36,479 nt of DNA from Candidatus Moranbacteria bacterium GW2011_GWC2_37_8 (lineage in GTDB: Bacteria > Patescibacteriota > Minisyncoccia > Moranbacterales > GWC2-37-73): positions 1-36,479 of the forward strand of contig LBTS01000016.1 of NCBI GenBank assembly GCA_000992165.1, read 5' to 3'. Positions 7,509 to 15,589 of this stretch are shown here, piece by piece; positions within the stretch are counted from its first letter, which is position 1; every line of letters starts with the position of its first letter. The position numbers and the translations under genes are program-made. Under the pieces are notes generated by a model, which did no database searches, was not told where the DNA came from, and worked only from the letters and a program-made list of their open reading frames with translations.

Positions 7509-8738
7509 ATGTCAGAAGATATAATAGCAGATAAATGGTACAAAGCTTTCAGTGGGGTTAAAGCCACTATAATGATTACGGTTTTGATTGATGTGATTGG
7601 CATAGGAGTTATAATCCCGGTGCTGCCTTTTTATGTGGAGAGTTTCGGCGCGTCATCTTTTATTGTCACGCTACTCTTTTCTGTTTTTGCTTTCTTTTCG
7701 TTTATCAGTGGTCCATTTTTGGGAGCATTGTCAGACCGCATCGGCAGAAGGCCAGTGCTTATCTTAAGTATTGCCAGCACAGCTCTGGGATGGTTTGTTT
7801 TTGCGGCGGCCAACAGCATCTGGGTTTTATTTATTGGAAGAATTATTGATGGTATGGCTGCTGGTAATTTTCCAATCGCGCAAAGTTATTTGGTGGATAT
7901 TGCTAAAACAGACAAGCAGCGGACAACAAATCTTGGACTCATTGGCGCCGTCTTCGGAATTGGATTCATTATAGGTCCTGTGATTGGCGCGACGCTTGGA
8001 GCTATTTCTCCATCTCTTCCATTTTGGTTTGTAGGAACGCTTGCCACTCTTAACGTGATTGCTGCTTATTTTTTCTTGCCGGAGACGCATAATAACAGAA
8101 GTGTGGGAAAAAAGCTACCAATAAATCCATTGCTTCCAATTTTAGGTGCGGCGAAGGATAAAGTTCTGAGGTCTCGCTATCTGGCATGGTTTCTTTTTGG
8201 AACGGCATTTGCCGGAATGCAAGCAATCTTCGCGCTTTTTGCTAAAGTCGTGTTTGGTTTTTCAGCCACAGCGACAGGATATCTTTTCACTGCGATGGGA
8301 ATAATTTTGGTTATTAACCAAGGCTTTGCGCTTAAAAAAGTTTGGCTGAAATATTTCAAAGAAATTGATTTAGAGATTTGGTTTTTTGTGGTGATGATGT
8401 TGGGATTTGTTTTGCTTGATTTGAAAATTTTTGCATTTTTTGCCATCGGTCTTATTCTGACAACTATTGGACAATCAACTCTGCGAGTGGTGATGTCTAG
8501 CGGAGTGGCTGGAGTTGCGGGAAATCAAAGAAGAGGGGAAGTGCTTGGAATAATGGCTTCGATAATGTCAGTATCAATGATTCTTGGACCGCTGGTCGCT
8601 GGCGCGCTGTTTGAAGTTAATGTTCAACTTCCGTACCTTCTGAATGTTGTACTTTTGTTTGCGGCTTTTTTGATAATGAAAAAATGTTGCAGCCATGAGA
8701 AAATAGTTTTGCATGAAAGTGTGGAAGTGGTAGGGTAG
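7509..8738 (+). CDS. MFS transporter (TetA-like)
   Basis: 409 aa, about 12 TM, GALSDRIGRRPVLILS motif. Confidence 0.9.
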   Translation: MSEDIIADKWYKAFSGVKATIMITVLIDVIGIGVIIPVLPFYVESFGASSFIVTLLFSVFAFFSFISGPFLGALSDRIGRRPVLILSIASTALGWFVFAAANSIWVLFIGRIIDGMAAGNFPIAQSYLVDIAKTDKQRTTNLGLIGAVFGIGFIIGPVIGATLGAISPSLPFWFVGTLATLNVIAAYFFLPETHNNRSVGKKLPINPLLPILGAAKDKVLRSRYLAWFLFGTAFAGMQAIFALFAKVVFGFSATATGYLFTAMGIILVINQGFALKKVWLKYFKEIDLEIWFFVVMMLGFVLLDLKIFAFFAIGLILTTIGQSTLRVVMSSGVAGVAGNQRRGEVLGIMASIMSVSMILGPLVAGALFEVNVQLPYLLNVVLLFAAFLIMKKCCSHEKIVLHESVEVVG

Positions 8739-8769
8739 GAATTAGGAGGTATGATGTAGGAAGTAGGGG
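8734..8769. repeat. Heptameric GTAGGAA array
   Basis: GTAGGAA TTAGGAG GTATGAT GTAGGAA GTAGGGG. Confidence 0.75.
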
Positions 8770-8994
8770 ATCATGCGTAATAAATGGTTCTAAAATTATA
8801 CAGGCATGCGATTTTGAAAACTTTTTTGCTATCCCGTTTTCTTTTTAGGCCAATTGATACGAGAGTATCTCTGAGTTTTTGGATAGTGAGCATTTTATCC
8901 AAAAGCGTGCTCGAAAAAGGAAACGGGATAGCAAAAAAAAAACGATATGCGTGTCACTAACCTTAATTAATTGGAGCTGTGTATTGTGTATGAA
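8769..8994 (+). mobile_element. TIR-bounded structured element, copy 1 (MITE-like)
   Basis: Left GGATCATGCGTAATAAATGGTTC versus right-end reverse complement GGTTCATACACAATACACAGCTC; core shared with copies 2 and 3. Confidence 0.75.
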
Positions 8995-9043
8995 CCAAAT
9001 TAGGGAATTATTTATCTTTTAATTTGTTTAGTAAAAAAATATT

Positions 9044-9547
9044 ATGGAAGATTTCTCAAGAAGTATTGAAGTTTCAAAGGCAGATGCAAAAGTGATTCCT
9101 GAAAAAATTGGAGCATGGTGGAAGGGAATTTCGCAGCAGTCAGGCACGGCCGCGACACCAGGAAAATTGTATGCCGTTGGAAACTACTTGATTGAACTAG
9201 TTAAGAATTCTTTGGGTGACGGAAAAAGTGATGGGAAGATAACAGCAAATTTTGACGGAGAAAAAATCAAAATAGTTGTTGAAGATTTCGGCAGTGAAGA
9301 CAAGCAGACTAATTTGAATGTTGGCGGCAACTATGGCTTTAAGGAAATTATTGAATATGCGGATATTTTGGAAATTGAAGCTAATGGAAAATTATTTGAA
9401 AAAAATAGAAAAGGCTTTGTTGAAGAAACTGACGAGAGTGAACTTTTTGTTGGTTCGCGCATGACTTTCATTAAATACAATGTGGCTCCTCCAGCTGAAG
9501 AGGCTGAGGAAACTTACAGGGGACGCGACTTCGGGCAGAGGATGTAG
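9044..9547 (+). CDS. Stand-alone GHKL/HATPase-like protein (RsbW-like, tentative)
   Basis: ELVKNSLGDG N-box-like, VEDFG G1-like, GGNYGFKEIIEYADILEIEANGK G2-like motif. Confidence 0.5.
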   Translation: MEDFSRSIEVSKADAKVIPEKIGAWWKGISQQSGTAATPGKLYAVGNYLIELVKNSLGDGKSDGKITANFDGEKIKIVVEDFGSEDKQTNLNVGGNYGFKEIIEYADILEIEANGKLFEKNRKGFVEETDESELFVGSRMTFIKYNVAPPAEEAEETYRGRDFGQRM

Positions 9548-9563
9548 CAGGGCTCAAGTCATT

Positions 9564-9622
9564 AGTAATCAGTAACCAGTAACCAGTAACCAGTAACCAG
9601 TAACCAGTAATTAGTAATCAGT
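9564..9622. repeat. Heptameric AGTAACC array, about 8 units
   Basis: AGTAATC AGTAACC x5 AGTAATT AGTAATC. Confidence 0.95.
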
Positions 9623-9652
9623 CAACATAATAAATAAAGAATATTTAAATAT

Positions 9653-9976
9653 ATGGAAAATAAACTTGCAGGGCAGGCGCTGAACGTGCTTGAACTTATT
9701 GGATATCAAGAGGGAGCAGTTGTGAGTCGCACAGTGGCTGACAAGCCAGTCGGAACTGTGACGGTTTTTGCGTTTGATGAAGGACAAGGACTCAGTGAGC
9801 ACACTGCGCCATACGATGCAATCGTGCATATCATCGATGGGGAAGTCGACGTGACAATTTCTGGCAATGTCGTGCGCGCAAAAGCTGGGGAGATGGTGAT
9901 TATGCCAGCAAACCAGCCCCACTCATTGAAATCAGTTACGAAATTCAAAATGATTCTAATTATGATACGCGCATAG
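9653..9976 (+). CDS. Cupin-domain protein
   Basis: FDEGQGLSEHTAPYDAIVHIIDGEVDVTISGNVVRAKAGEMVIMPANQPHSL. Confidence 0.9.
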   Translation: MENKLAGQALNVLELIGYQEGAVVSRTVADKPVGTVTVFAFDEGQGLSEHTAPYDAIVHIIDGEVDVTISGNVVRAKAGEMVIMPANQPHSLKSVTKFKMILIMIRA

Positions 9977-10135
9977 CTCGCATACATTTTTATTTTTGTG
10001 CGGAAAAACAATTGCAATTATCTGAATTTTAACACCAGGGTGACTTGTTTTAATGCAAAAAATAAAAAGCATGCTCGCTTTGATTTGTTTAGCTTAACGC
10101 GATAAGGAATACTGTTTGTATGATTAAATGCTTAA

Positions 10136-10738
10136 ATGACCATGTTTGAAGTTGAAAAAAAATTCATCTTGAATGAAAAACAAAAGGAAGCGCTTTTGGA
10201 CGGAGCTCAGTTTTTAGGTGGGAAGGTTTTCACTGATGCATATTATGACAATGAGCAATTTTCCCTGGGCTTGAGTGACATGTGGCTGAGAAAACGAGAC
10301 GACGAATTCAATCTCAAAATTCCCATGCGTGAGAAGGAAGGAGAGATGATTAATAAATATCATGAAATAGAGGGGGAGATGGCTATTCGCGAAATTTTTG
10401 CGATTCCGATTATTAGTGATTTTGAGCAGGATTTGGAATCATTTGGACATCTGCCATTTTGCAAATTCGAGACCACGCGTAAAAAATATGCAAAGGAAGG
10501 ATTTGTTATTGATTTGGATTTGGCTGACTTTGGCGATTGGAAATATGGATTGGCAGAAATTGAACTTGTTGTCGAATTAAAAGAAGATATGAAAGAAGCT
10601 GAAGAAAAAATTTATGAATTTGCCAGAAGGCATGAACTTGAAATAAAACATGTGAATGGGAAATTAGTGGAATTTTTCAAAAGAAAAATGCCTGAACAAT
10701 ATGAGATCTTGAAAAAGGCTGGAATCATTTTTGATTAA
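10136..10738 (+). CDS. CYTH domain protein (triphosphatase/class IV adenylate cyclase superfamily)
   Basis: FEVEKKFIL, YYDNEQFSLGLSDMWLRKRDDEFNLKIP. Confidence 0.85.
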   Translation: MTMFEVEKKFILNEKQKEALLDGAQFLGGKVFTDAYYDNEQFSLGLSDMWLRKRDDEFNLKIPMREKEGEMINKYHEIEGEMAIREIFAIPIISDFEQDLESFGHLPFCKFETTRKKYAKEGFVIDLDLADFGDWKYGLAEIELVVELKEDMKEAEEKIYEFARRHELEIKHVNGKLVEFFKRKMPEQYEILKKAGIIFD

Positions 10739-10750
10739 GAATAATTTCGA

Positions 10751-10950
10751 ATTATACGCAATGCATGGTTCCAATTGATTAAAGTTAGTGACGCACATAT
10801 CGTTTTTTTGCTATCCTGTTTCCTTTTTCGAGCACGCTTTTGGATAAAATACTCACTATCCAAAAGCTCAGAGATACTCTCGTATCAATTGGCCGAAAAA
10901 GAAAACAGGAATGCCTATACAATCTTAGAAACATGTATTGCGCATGATTC
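10751..10950 (-). mobile_element. TIR-bounded structured element, copy 2 (inverted relative to copy 1)
   Basis: CGAATTATACGCAATGCATGGTTC versus right-end reverse complement CGAATCATGCGCAATACATGTTTC; reverse complement shares core with copies 1 and 3. Confidence 0.8.
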
Positions 10951-10980
10951 GTACTTCCCCAATTTTCTTGATTTAAAATT

Positions 10981-11019
10981 GAAAAGAGACCCCGCTGATG
11001 CTAGGGTCTCTGATTTTTT
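10981..11019 (-). terminator. Terminator
   Basis: GAGACCC TAGCATCAGCG GGGTCTC TTTT on minus strand. Confidence 0.75.
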
Positions 11020-11452
11020 ATGGCTGGTCGCGATATGATCCTAGACCAGTCGTGCTTCTTTCCTTGCTGATGCATTTTACATCTTCGCCGAGCAAGCTCA
11101 TCTGAATAAGCTTCTCGGCGACGGGTTTCTTAATTGCTGGAATGCAAAGCATTTCCGCTTTGCCTTTTTTCCTTATTTTCTTTTGCTTTCCGATAAAAAT
11201 CTTTCTCTCTTTGACTACTGCAGCAAGAAATCTTATATAAGTGATAAAATCACGATTTCCACGACACTCAGCGATTGTTTGCCTGGTGGCTTTCGCTGCA
11301 ATTGACATGAAGTGATACTTTTTTCGGGACTCTTTTTCAATATCGAAAAACTTTGTAAGTTTTTCTGCAAGTTTCCTGGTTATTCTGAAGGTTGTTGCTA
11401 ATGCAATTACAATATCATCTAAAGTTTTGATTTCCATTGCGCCCACCTCCAT
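11018..11452 (-). CDS. Hypothetical protein (144 aa)
   Basis: Intact ORF, followed by terminator; SD-like GGAGGTGGGC precedes internal ATG of MEIKTLDD. Confidence 0.65.
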   Translation of the reverse strand: MEVGAMEIKTLDDIVIALATTFRITRKLAEKLTKFFDIEKESRKKYHFMSIAAKATRQTIAECRGNRDFITYIRFLAAVVKERKIFIGKQKKIRKKGKAEMLCIPAIKKPVAEKLIQMSLLGEDVKCISKERSTTGLGSYRDQP

Positions 11453-11536
11453 GAAATAATGTCAATGTACTCTAATATATTATTATAGCACCTTTTTACT
11501 TTTTTGTCTAGGGGTAGGCGAATTTTGGCTATATAT

Positions 11537-11578
11537 AAAGTAAAACAGCCCCAAGGATTTTTCCCAGGGGCTGTTGAG
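11537..11578 (-). terminator. Terminator downstream of 11610-11813
   Basis: AACAGCCCC TGGGAAAAATCCTTGG GGCTGTTTT on minus strand. Confidence 0.75.
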
Positions 11579-11609
11579 CTGATTGCTAGTTTTTTTTCTA
11601 GCTTGCGGC

Positions 11610-11813
11610 TCATTGCATGGACATGAACGGTCCAAGCTGAGCCATGCAAAGACCGCGACATCCTTTTTTTTGAGGTGCTCCATGCTCCGTTAAAACTGCA
11701 TGGATAGTATCCATGAGTGAAACATCTTGGCATGTTGCAAACCTCCGCTTTATTTCTTGCGCTACATCCTCGGGGTTGCTAAGCATGAAACTCGAATCTT
11801 CGTAGAAGTCCAA
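11610..11813 (-). CDS. Small hypothetical protein (67 aa if TTG start)
   Basis: AAGGAGGTATCAAA then TTG start on minus strand; (M)DFYEDSSFMLSNPEDVAQEIKRRF. Confidence 0.55.
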   Translation of the reverse strand: MDFYEDSSFMLSNPEDVAQEIKRRFATCQDVSLMDTIHAVLTEHGAPQKKGCRGLCMAQLGPFMSMQ

Positions 11814-11907
11814 TTTGATACCTCCTTGATTATTTAATGCGCAGAACAAGTCAAAAGTTTATCACCAATGAGTGTTGATGTCAATATATCATTATCGTTC
11901 TAGTTAC

Positions 11908-11940
11908 TAATTCCTACTCCCTACCTCCCACCTCCTGCCT
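11908..11940. repeat. Heptameric TACTCCC/TACCTCC array overlapping comF 3' end
   Basis: TAATTCC TACTCCC TACCTCC CACCTCC TGCCTGG. Confidence 0.75.
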
Positions 11941-12651
11941 GGCTATGACGGCGGCGTATACTTCTTTGGCTCCAGCCTTTTTCAAGACTTTGGCGCATTC
12001 AAAAATAGTTGAACCTGTGGTTGCCACATCATCAATTAAAAGGATAATTTTATTTTTCACTGCATTGGCGTCAGAACAGTGAAAGGCGCCAGCGAGGTTT
12101 TGTTTGCGGCTTTGATAATCCTTGATTTCCATTTGCGGGCAAGTATAGCGTTTGCGGATAAGAATGTTTTCTTCCAGTTTTATTTCAATTGCTGGTAGTA
12201 ATTTTTGTGCAACTTGAGAAGCTAAAAGAAAAGATTGATTGAATCCGCGCCAACGAAGTCTTCTTGTGTGGAGTGGAATTGGAATTATGATGTCCGGAAT
12301 GGGCGTATCTGATTTTTGCAGCGCGCTGATGAGTAAACCGCCTAGTTCAACATGAAGATCTGCAATGAAACGATATTTGAAATGGTGAATAGCTTTGGAA
12401 ACAGTGGGATCTTGGTAATTGGTTGCTGGTATTATGCCATCCAGTGCACTTTTCTTTTTACAGTCCAGGCACGTCTTTCCATTTGGTGTGGTGCTTCTCT
12501 CACAAATCGGGCAGACGTGCTCTGTTTGAATATGGATATTGCTGGCGCAAGCGCGGCAAATCCAATTTCCTTCTTTTTTGCATTGCAAACATCTGATTGG
12601 AAACAATGTGTCTAGGATAAAATCTGAAAAAGTTGAAATTATTTCGCGCAT
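11914..12651 (-). CDS. comF: ComF family phosphoribosyltransferase-like protein
   Basis: CLQC..CRAC, CPIC..CLDC zinc motifs; ILLIDDVATTGSTIFECAKVLKKAGA PRPP motif. Confidence 0.93.
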   Translation of the reverse strand: MREIISTFSDFILDTLFPIRCLQCKKEGNWICRACASNIHIQTEHVCPICERSTTPNGKTCLDCKKKSALDGIIPATNYQDPTVSKAIHHFKYRFIADLHVELGGLLISALQKSDTPIPDIIIPIPLHTRRLRWRGFNQSFLLASQVAQKLLPAIEIKLEENILIRKRYTCPQMEIKDYQSRKQNLAGAFHCSDANAVKNKIILLIDDVATTGSTIFECAKVLKKAGAKEVYAAVIARQEVGGRE

Positions 12652-12865
12652 GGTTAGTACTGTTGAAGATAAAGCTATTTGTATGTATATATTAATACAT
12701 TTCTATCAAGTTTTGAATCAATATTAGAAAATGACCTGTGGATAATTTTGGCAAGATTGTTTGCTTTTAAAAAATGTGTTATTATATTTATAAATTAGTG
12801 TAGATAATTTTTCGTCCACATTGGATGAATGATTAAACTTCTAAATAAAAAAAACAAAGATAAAA

Positions 12866-13972
12866 ATGTTAGAATTTCTCAAAGGCAAAAAAAACCATTT
12901 CATTGGAATAGATTTTGGAACTTCCTCAATTAAAGTTGTGGAGATTTCTTATCAAAATCAGAAACTTCATTTGGAAAACTATGGAGTTGTTGATTTAAAT
13001 TGGTCAAATCATGGCGATGAAAAGGCCAATATGAAAGCAGCTTCATTTGAACAAAAATTGAACGAGTCTCTTAAGAGCTTGTTATTGAAGATGAATTTAA
13101 GTTCCGGTATGGCATATGTTTCCATCCCTGGATTTAGTGGGTTGATTACAATAATTGAACTTCCAGAAATGGAAAGCGAAGAATTGGCTAAGGCGATTAA
13201 ATTTGAAGCTCATAAATATATTCCAAGTTCATTGGATGAAATTGCCATGAGTTGGGAGATTATTGAACATGCTGAAAAAGATGCAGGAGCAGCTTTGAAT
13301 GCTGGAAAGTCTAGTGCATTTGGAAAGAAGATAAAAGTTTTACTGGTTGCTGCTCCTAAACGTGATATTGAAAGATACGACAGGCTAGTTTCAGGTTCAA
13401 TGCTTGATGTGGGTGCGATAGAATTGGAAACTTTTTCAATTGCAAGGTCTTTGGTTGGTGATGATAACGGAAGTTTTTTCATTATTGATATCGGTTCTCG
13501 CGCAACGAATATAATCTTGGTTGAAAATGGAGTAGTTAAGGTTAATCGCAATATTGATGCCGGTGGAAATGAAATCACGAATGCCATATGTGACAGCATG
13601 AATATATCGCGTCAGCGAGCCGAGATTTTCAAAAAAGGAGACAAAGATTTTCTTAACACTACTGAAACATCAATTGTTATTCCAGTTCTTGAACTCATAG
13701 TTGGCGAATCTTTAAGAATTATGAATGCATATAAAGAAAAGAATAAAGATTCAAAGATAACGTCAGCGATGCTTTCAGGTGGAACTGCGACGATGAAAGG
13801 TCTTGATCAATATTTTTCACGCTCACTTGGAGTTGATGTTACAATCGGAGATCCATGGAAAAAAGTAGCTGTTGAACCAGCTATAAAACCTCTTGCTGAT
13901 GATTTAGGTTGTTCATTTGCGGTTGCGCTTGGTTTAGCTATGAGAGGTGTGGAAGATTATAAGAGAGGATAA
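12866..13972 (+). CDS. pilM: Type IV pilus assembly protein PilM
   Basis: FIGIDFGTSSIKVVE; FFIIDIGSRATNIILVENGVV; SGGTATMKGLDQYFS actin-like ATPase. Confidence 0.94.
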   Translation: MLEFLKGKKNHFIGIDFGTSSIKVVEISYQNQKLHLENYGVVDLNWSNHGDEKANMKAASFEQKLNESLKSLLLKMNLSSGMAYVSIPGFSGLITIIELPEMESEELAKAIKFEAHKYIPSSLDEIAMSWEIIEHAEKDAGAALNAGKSSAFGKKIKVLLVAAPKRDIERYDRLVSGSMLDVGAIELETFSIARSLVGDDNGSFFIIDIGSRATNIILVENGVVKVNRNIDAGGNEITNAICDSMNISRQRAEIFKKGDKDFLNTTETSIVIPVLELIVGESLRIMNAYKEKNKDSKITSAMLSGGTATMKGLDQYFSRSLGVDVTIGDPWKKVAVEPAIKPLADDLGCSFAVALGLAMRGVEDYKRG

Positions 13973-14057
13973 TTTATAAAATAAATAATTTAAATTACAC
14001 TTGTAAATGCTAATTGGCTAATTGCTAATTTGAAAATTAGCATAATGCATTAAAAAA

Positions 14058-14609
14058 ATGACTACAATAAATTTGCATCAAAACCAAGAAGAAACTCAGC
14101 GAAAAATTTCAGCTCGTACAGCTAATGGAGGTTTCTTCTTTTCATTAGCCATTTTAATTCTTACGGTCGCCGCTCTTTTTGGTATTCGATTTTATATTGC
14201 TTCAGTTGTGAAACAAAATAAAGCGTTAGCTGAAAGCGTAAAGCAGCAAAATGAAAGTCTGGCTGGTGTGAATAGTTTGCAACGTATTTTAGATATGCAA
14301 AGTCGTTTAGCTCAAATAAAAGGTAATTTAGAAATAAAAGACGGAAAGGTCGGTCAATTGAAAATGACTCAAGTTCTTGATGGTTTGGAAAAAGACCTAA
14401 GTTCTGGAGTTGTTGTTTCCTCATATTCTTACGATAGAGAATCAGGCAGTGTTACGGTTACATTTGAATCTAAGAATTTCAATGATACAGCTAGACAAAT
14501 TTTGAATTTCAAGAAATCCACTTATTTCTCCGACGCGCTTTTGGGTAATGTAGCCAGAGCTGAAAAAGGTGTTACGTCTGACATGAGTATGACTGTAAAA
14601 GTAGATTAA
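14058..14609 (+). CDS. pilN: PilN-like type IV pilus inner-membrane protein
   Basis: Position after pilM; short N-terminus, one TM, coiled coil, INLHQ start. Confidence 0.75.
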   Translation: MTTINLHQNQEETQRKISARTANGGFFFSLAILILTVAALFGIRFYIASVVKQNKALAESVKQQNESLAGVNSLQRILDMQSRLAQIKGNLEIKDGKVGQLKMTQVLDGLEKDLSSGVVVSSYSYDRESGSVTVTFESKNFNDTARQILNFKKSTYFSDALLGNVARAEKGVTSDMSMTVKVD

Positions 14610-14674
14610 TGTAGATAGTTTTGTTAAAATAACTTTTAAATATCTATCCCGGTGTTGTTTATTGAAACATTACT

Positions 14675-15526
14675 TTGGATGATAAAAAAATGCGATTAAA
14701 ATTTCTTTTCTTTCCACTGATTATTATTATTTCACTCTCAATATTTATTGGGTACATTTGGCCAGAACTCGAAAACTTGAAGAATGCCAACGAAGAAAAA
14801 ATATCAAATCAAGATGCATTAAAAGCTATCAAAGATAAAAAGACAGCTATTCAAACAATTGATGCTCAGATAAATAGTGATAGTGAAGGTGAAACTATCA
14901 TAAATAATTATCTTCCAAATAGGAAAATAGAAGAAAGGATTTTGACCGGAGTTAATTTTTTGGCTACTGATTCCGGTGTTTCTTTGGCTAATATATCCTT
15001 GCAGGAAGGGTCGGACGCTGCAAATAAAAATGATGAAGCACAATCACTTTCATTGATGCCTCTTGCAGCTGTAGTTGGTGCTGCTGCTAATCAATCAAAT
15101 CAGAATTCTAAAGATGCTAAAGATGTTAGTGATATTCAATTTACTCAAACATCCATTACCGTTAGTGGTGACTATGATAAAATAAGATTGTTTCTGGATC
15201 AAGTTCAGCGAATGTCAATATTTAATTCAATTAAATCATTGTCAATTACTTCTCAATATTCAGAAGATGAAACTAAGAAAGACACTACTGTTGAAGCTAA
15301 TGAACAAACTTCACAGGCTGAATCCTCTACAAACTTGTCTGCCAATGTGGTGATTGATTTCGGTTGGATGAATACGGTTAAAATTGATAATCAGAAAATT
15401 GCAAGTTTTAAAGCTGGTCTTGATAATTCCACAATTGCTGCTGTTAAACAATACGTTTCTCAAAAAGCTCCTGGAGCTGATAGAACTGGTGATAGTAATG
15501 GAAAGAAGAACCCATTTCTTCCTTGA
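14675..15526 (+). CDS. pilO: PilO-like type IV pilus protein
   Basis: Position; N-terminal TM + coiled coil; VSGDYDKIRLFLDQVQRMSIFNSIKSLSI; TTG start or ATG at 14690. Confidence 0.7.
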   Translation: MDDKKMRLKFLFFPLIIIISLSIFIGYIWPELENLKNANEEKISNQDALKAIKDKKTAIQTIDAQINSDSEGETIINNYLPNRKIEERILTGVNFLATDSGVSLANISLQEGSDAANKNDEAQSLSLMPLAAVVGAAANQSNQNSKDAKDVSDIQFTQTSITVSGDYDKIRLFLDQVQRMSIFNSIKSLSITSQYSEDETKKDTTVEANEQTSQAESSTNLSANVVIDFGWMNTVKIDNQKIASFKAGLDNSTIAAVKQYVSQKAPGADRTGDSNGKKNPFLP

Positions 15527-15589
15527 TAGTGATATTAGAGCAGGCTCTAAGGAAATACTTTTCCGTCTTAAATAGAAATAATTTTTTCC

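Noticed and set aside
8769-10950. Complete composite transposon
   Set aside because: No transposase or recombinase among the enclosed genes; only inverted non-coding elements are visible.
10775-11038. ORF over TIR element copy 2 (87 aa), likewise 25493-25699 over copy 3
   Set aside because: The ORFs follow the repeat core on opposite element strands and do not correspond between copies; better explained as element sequence.
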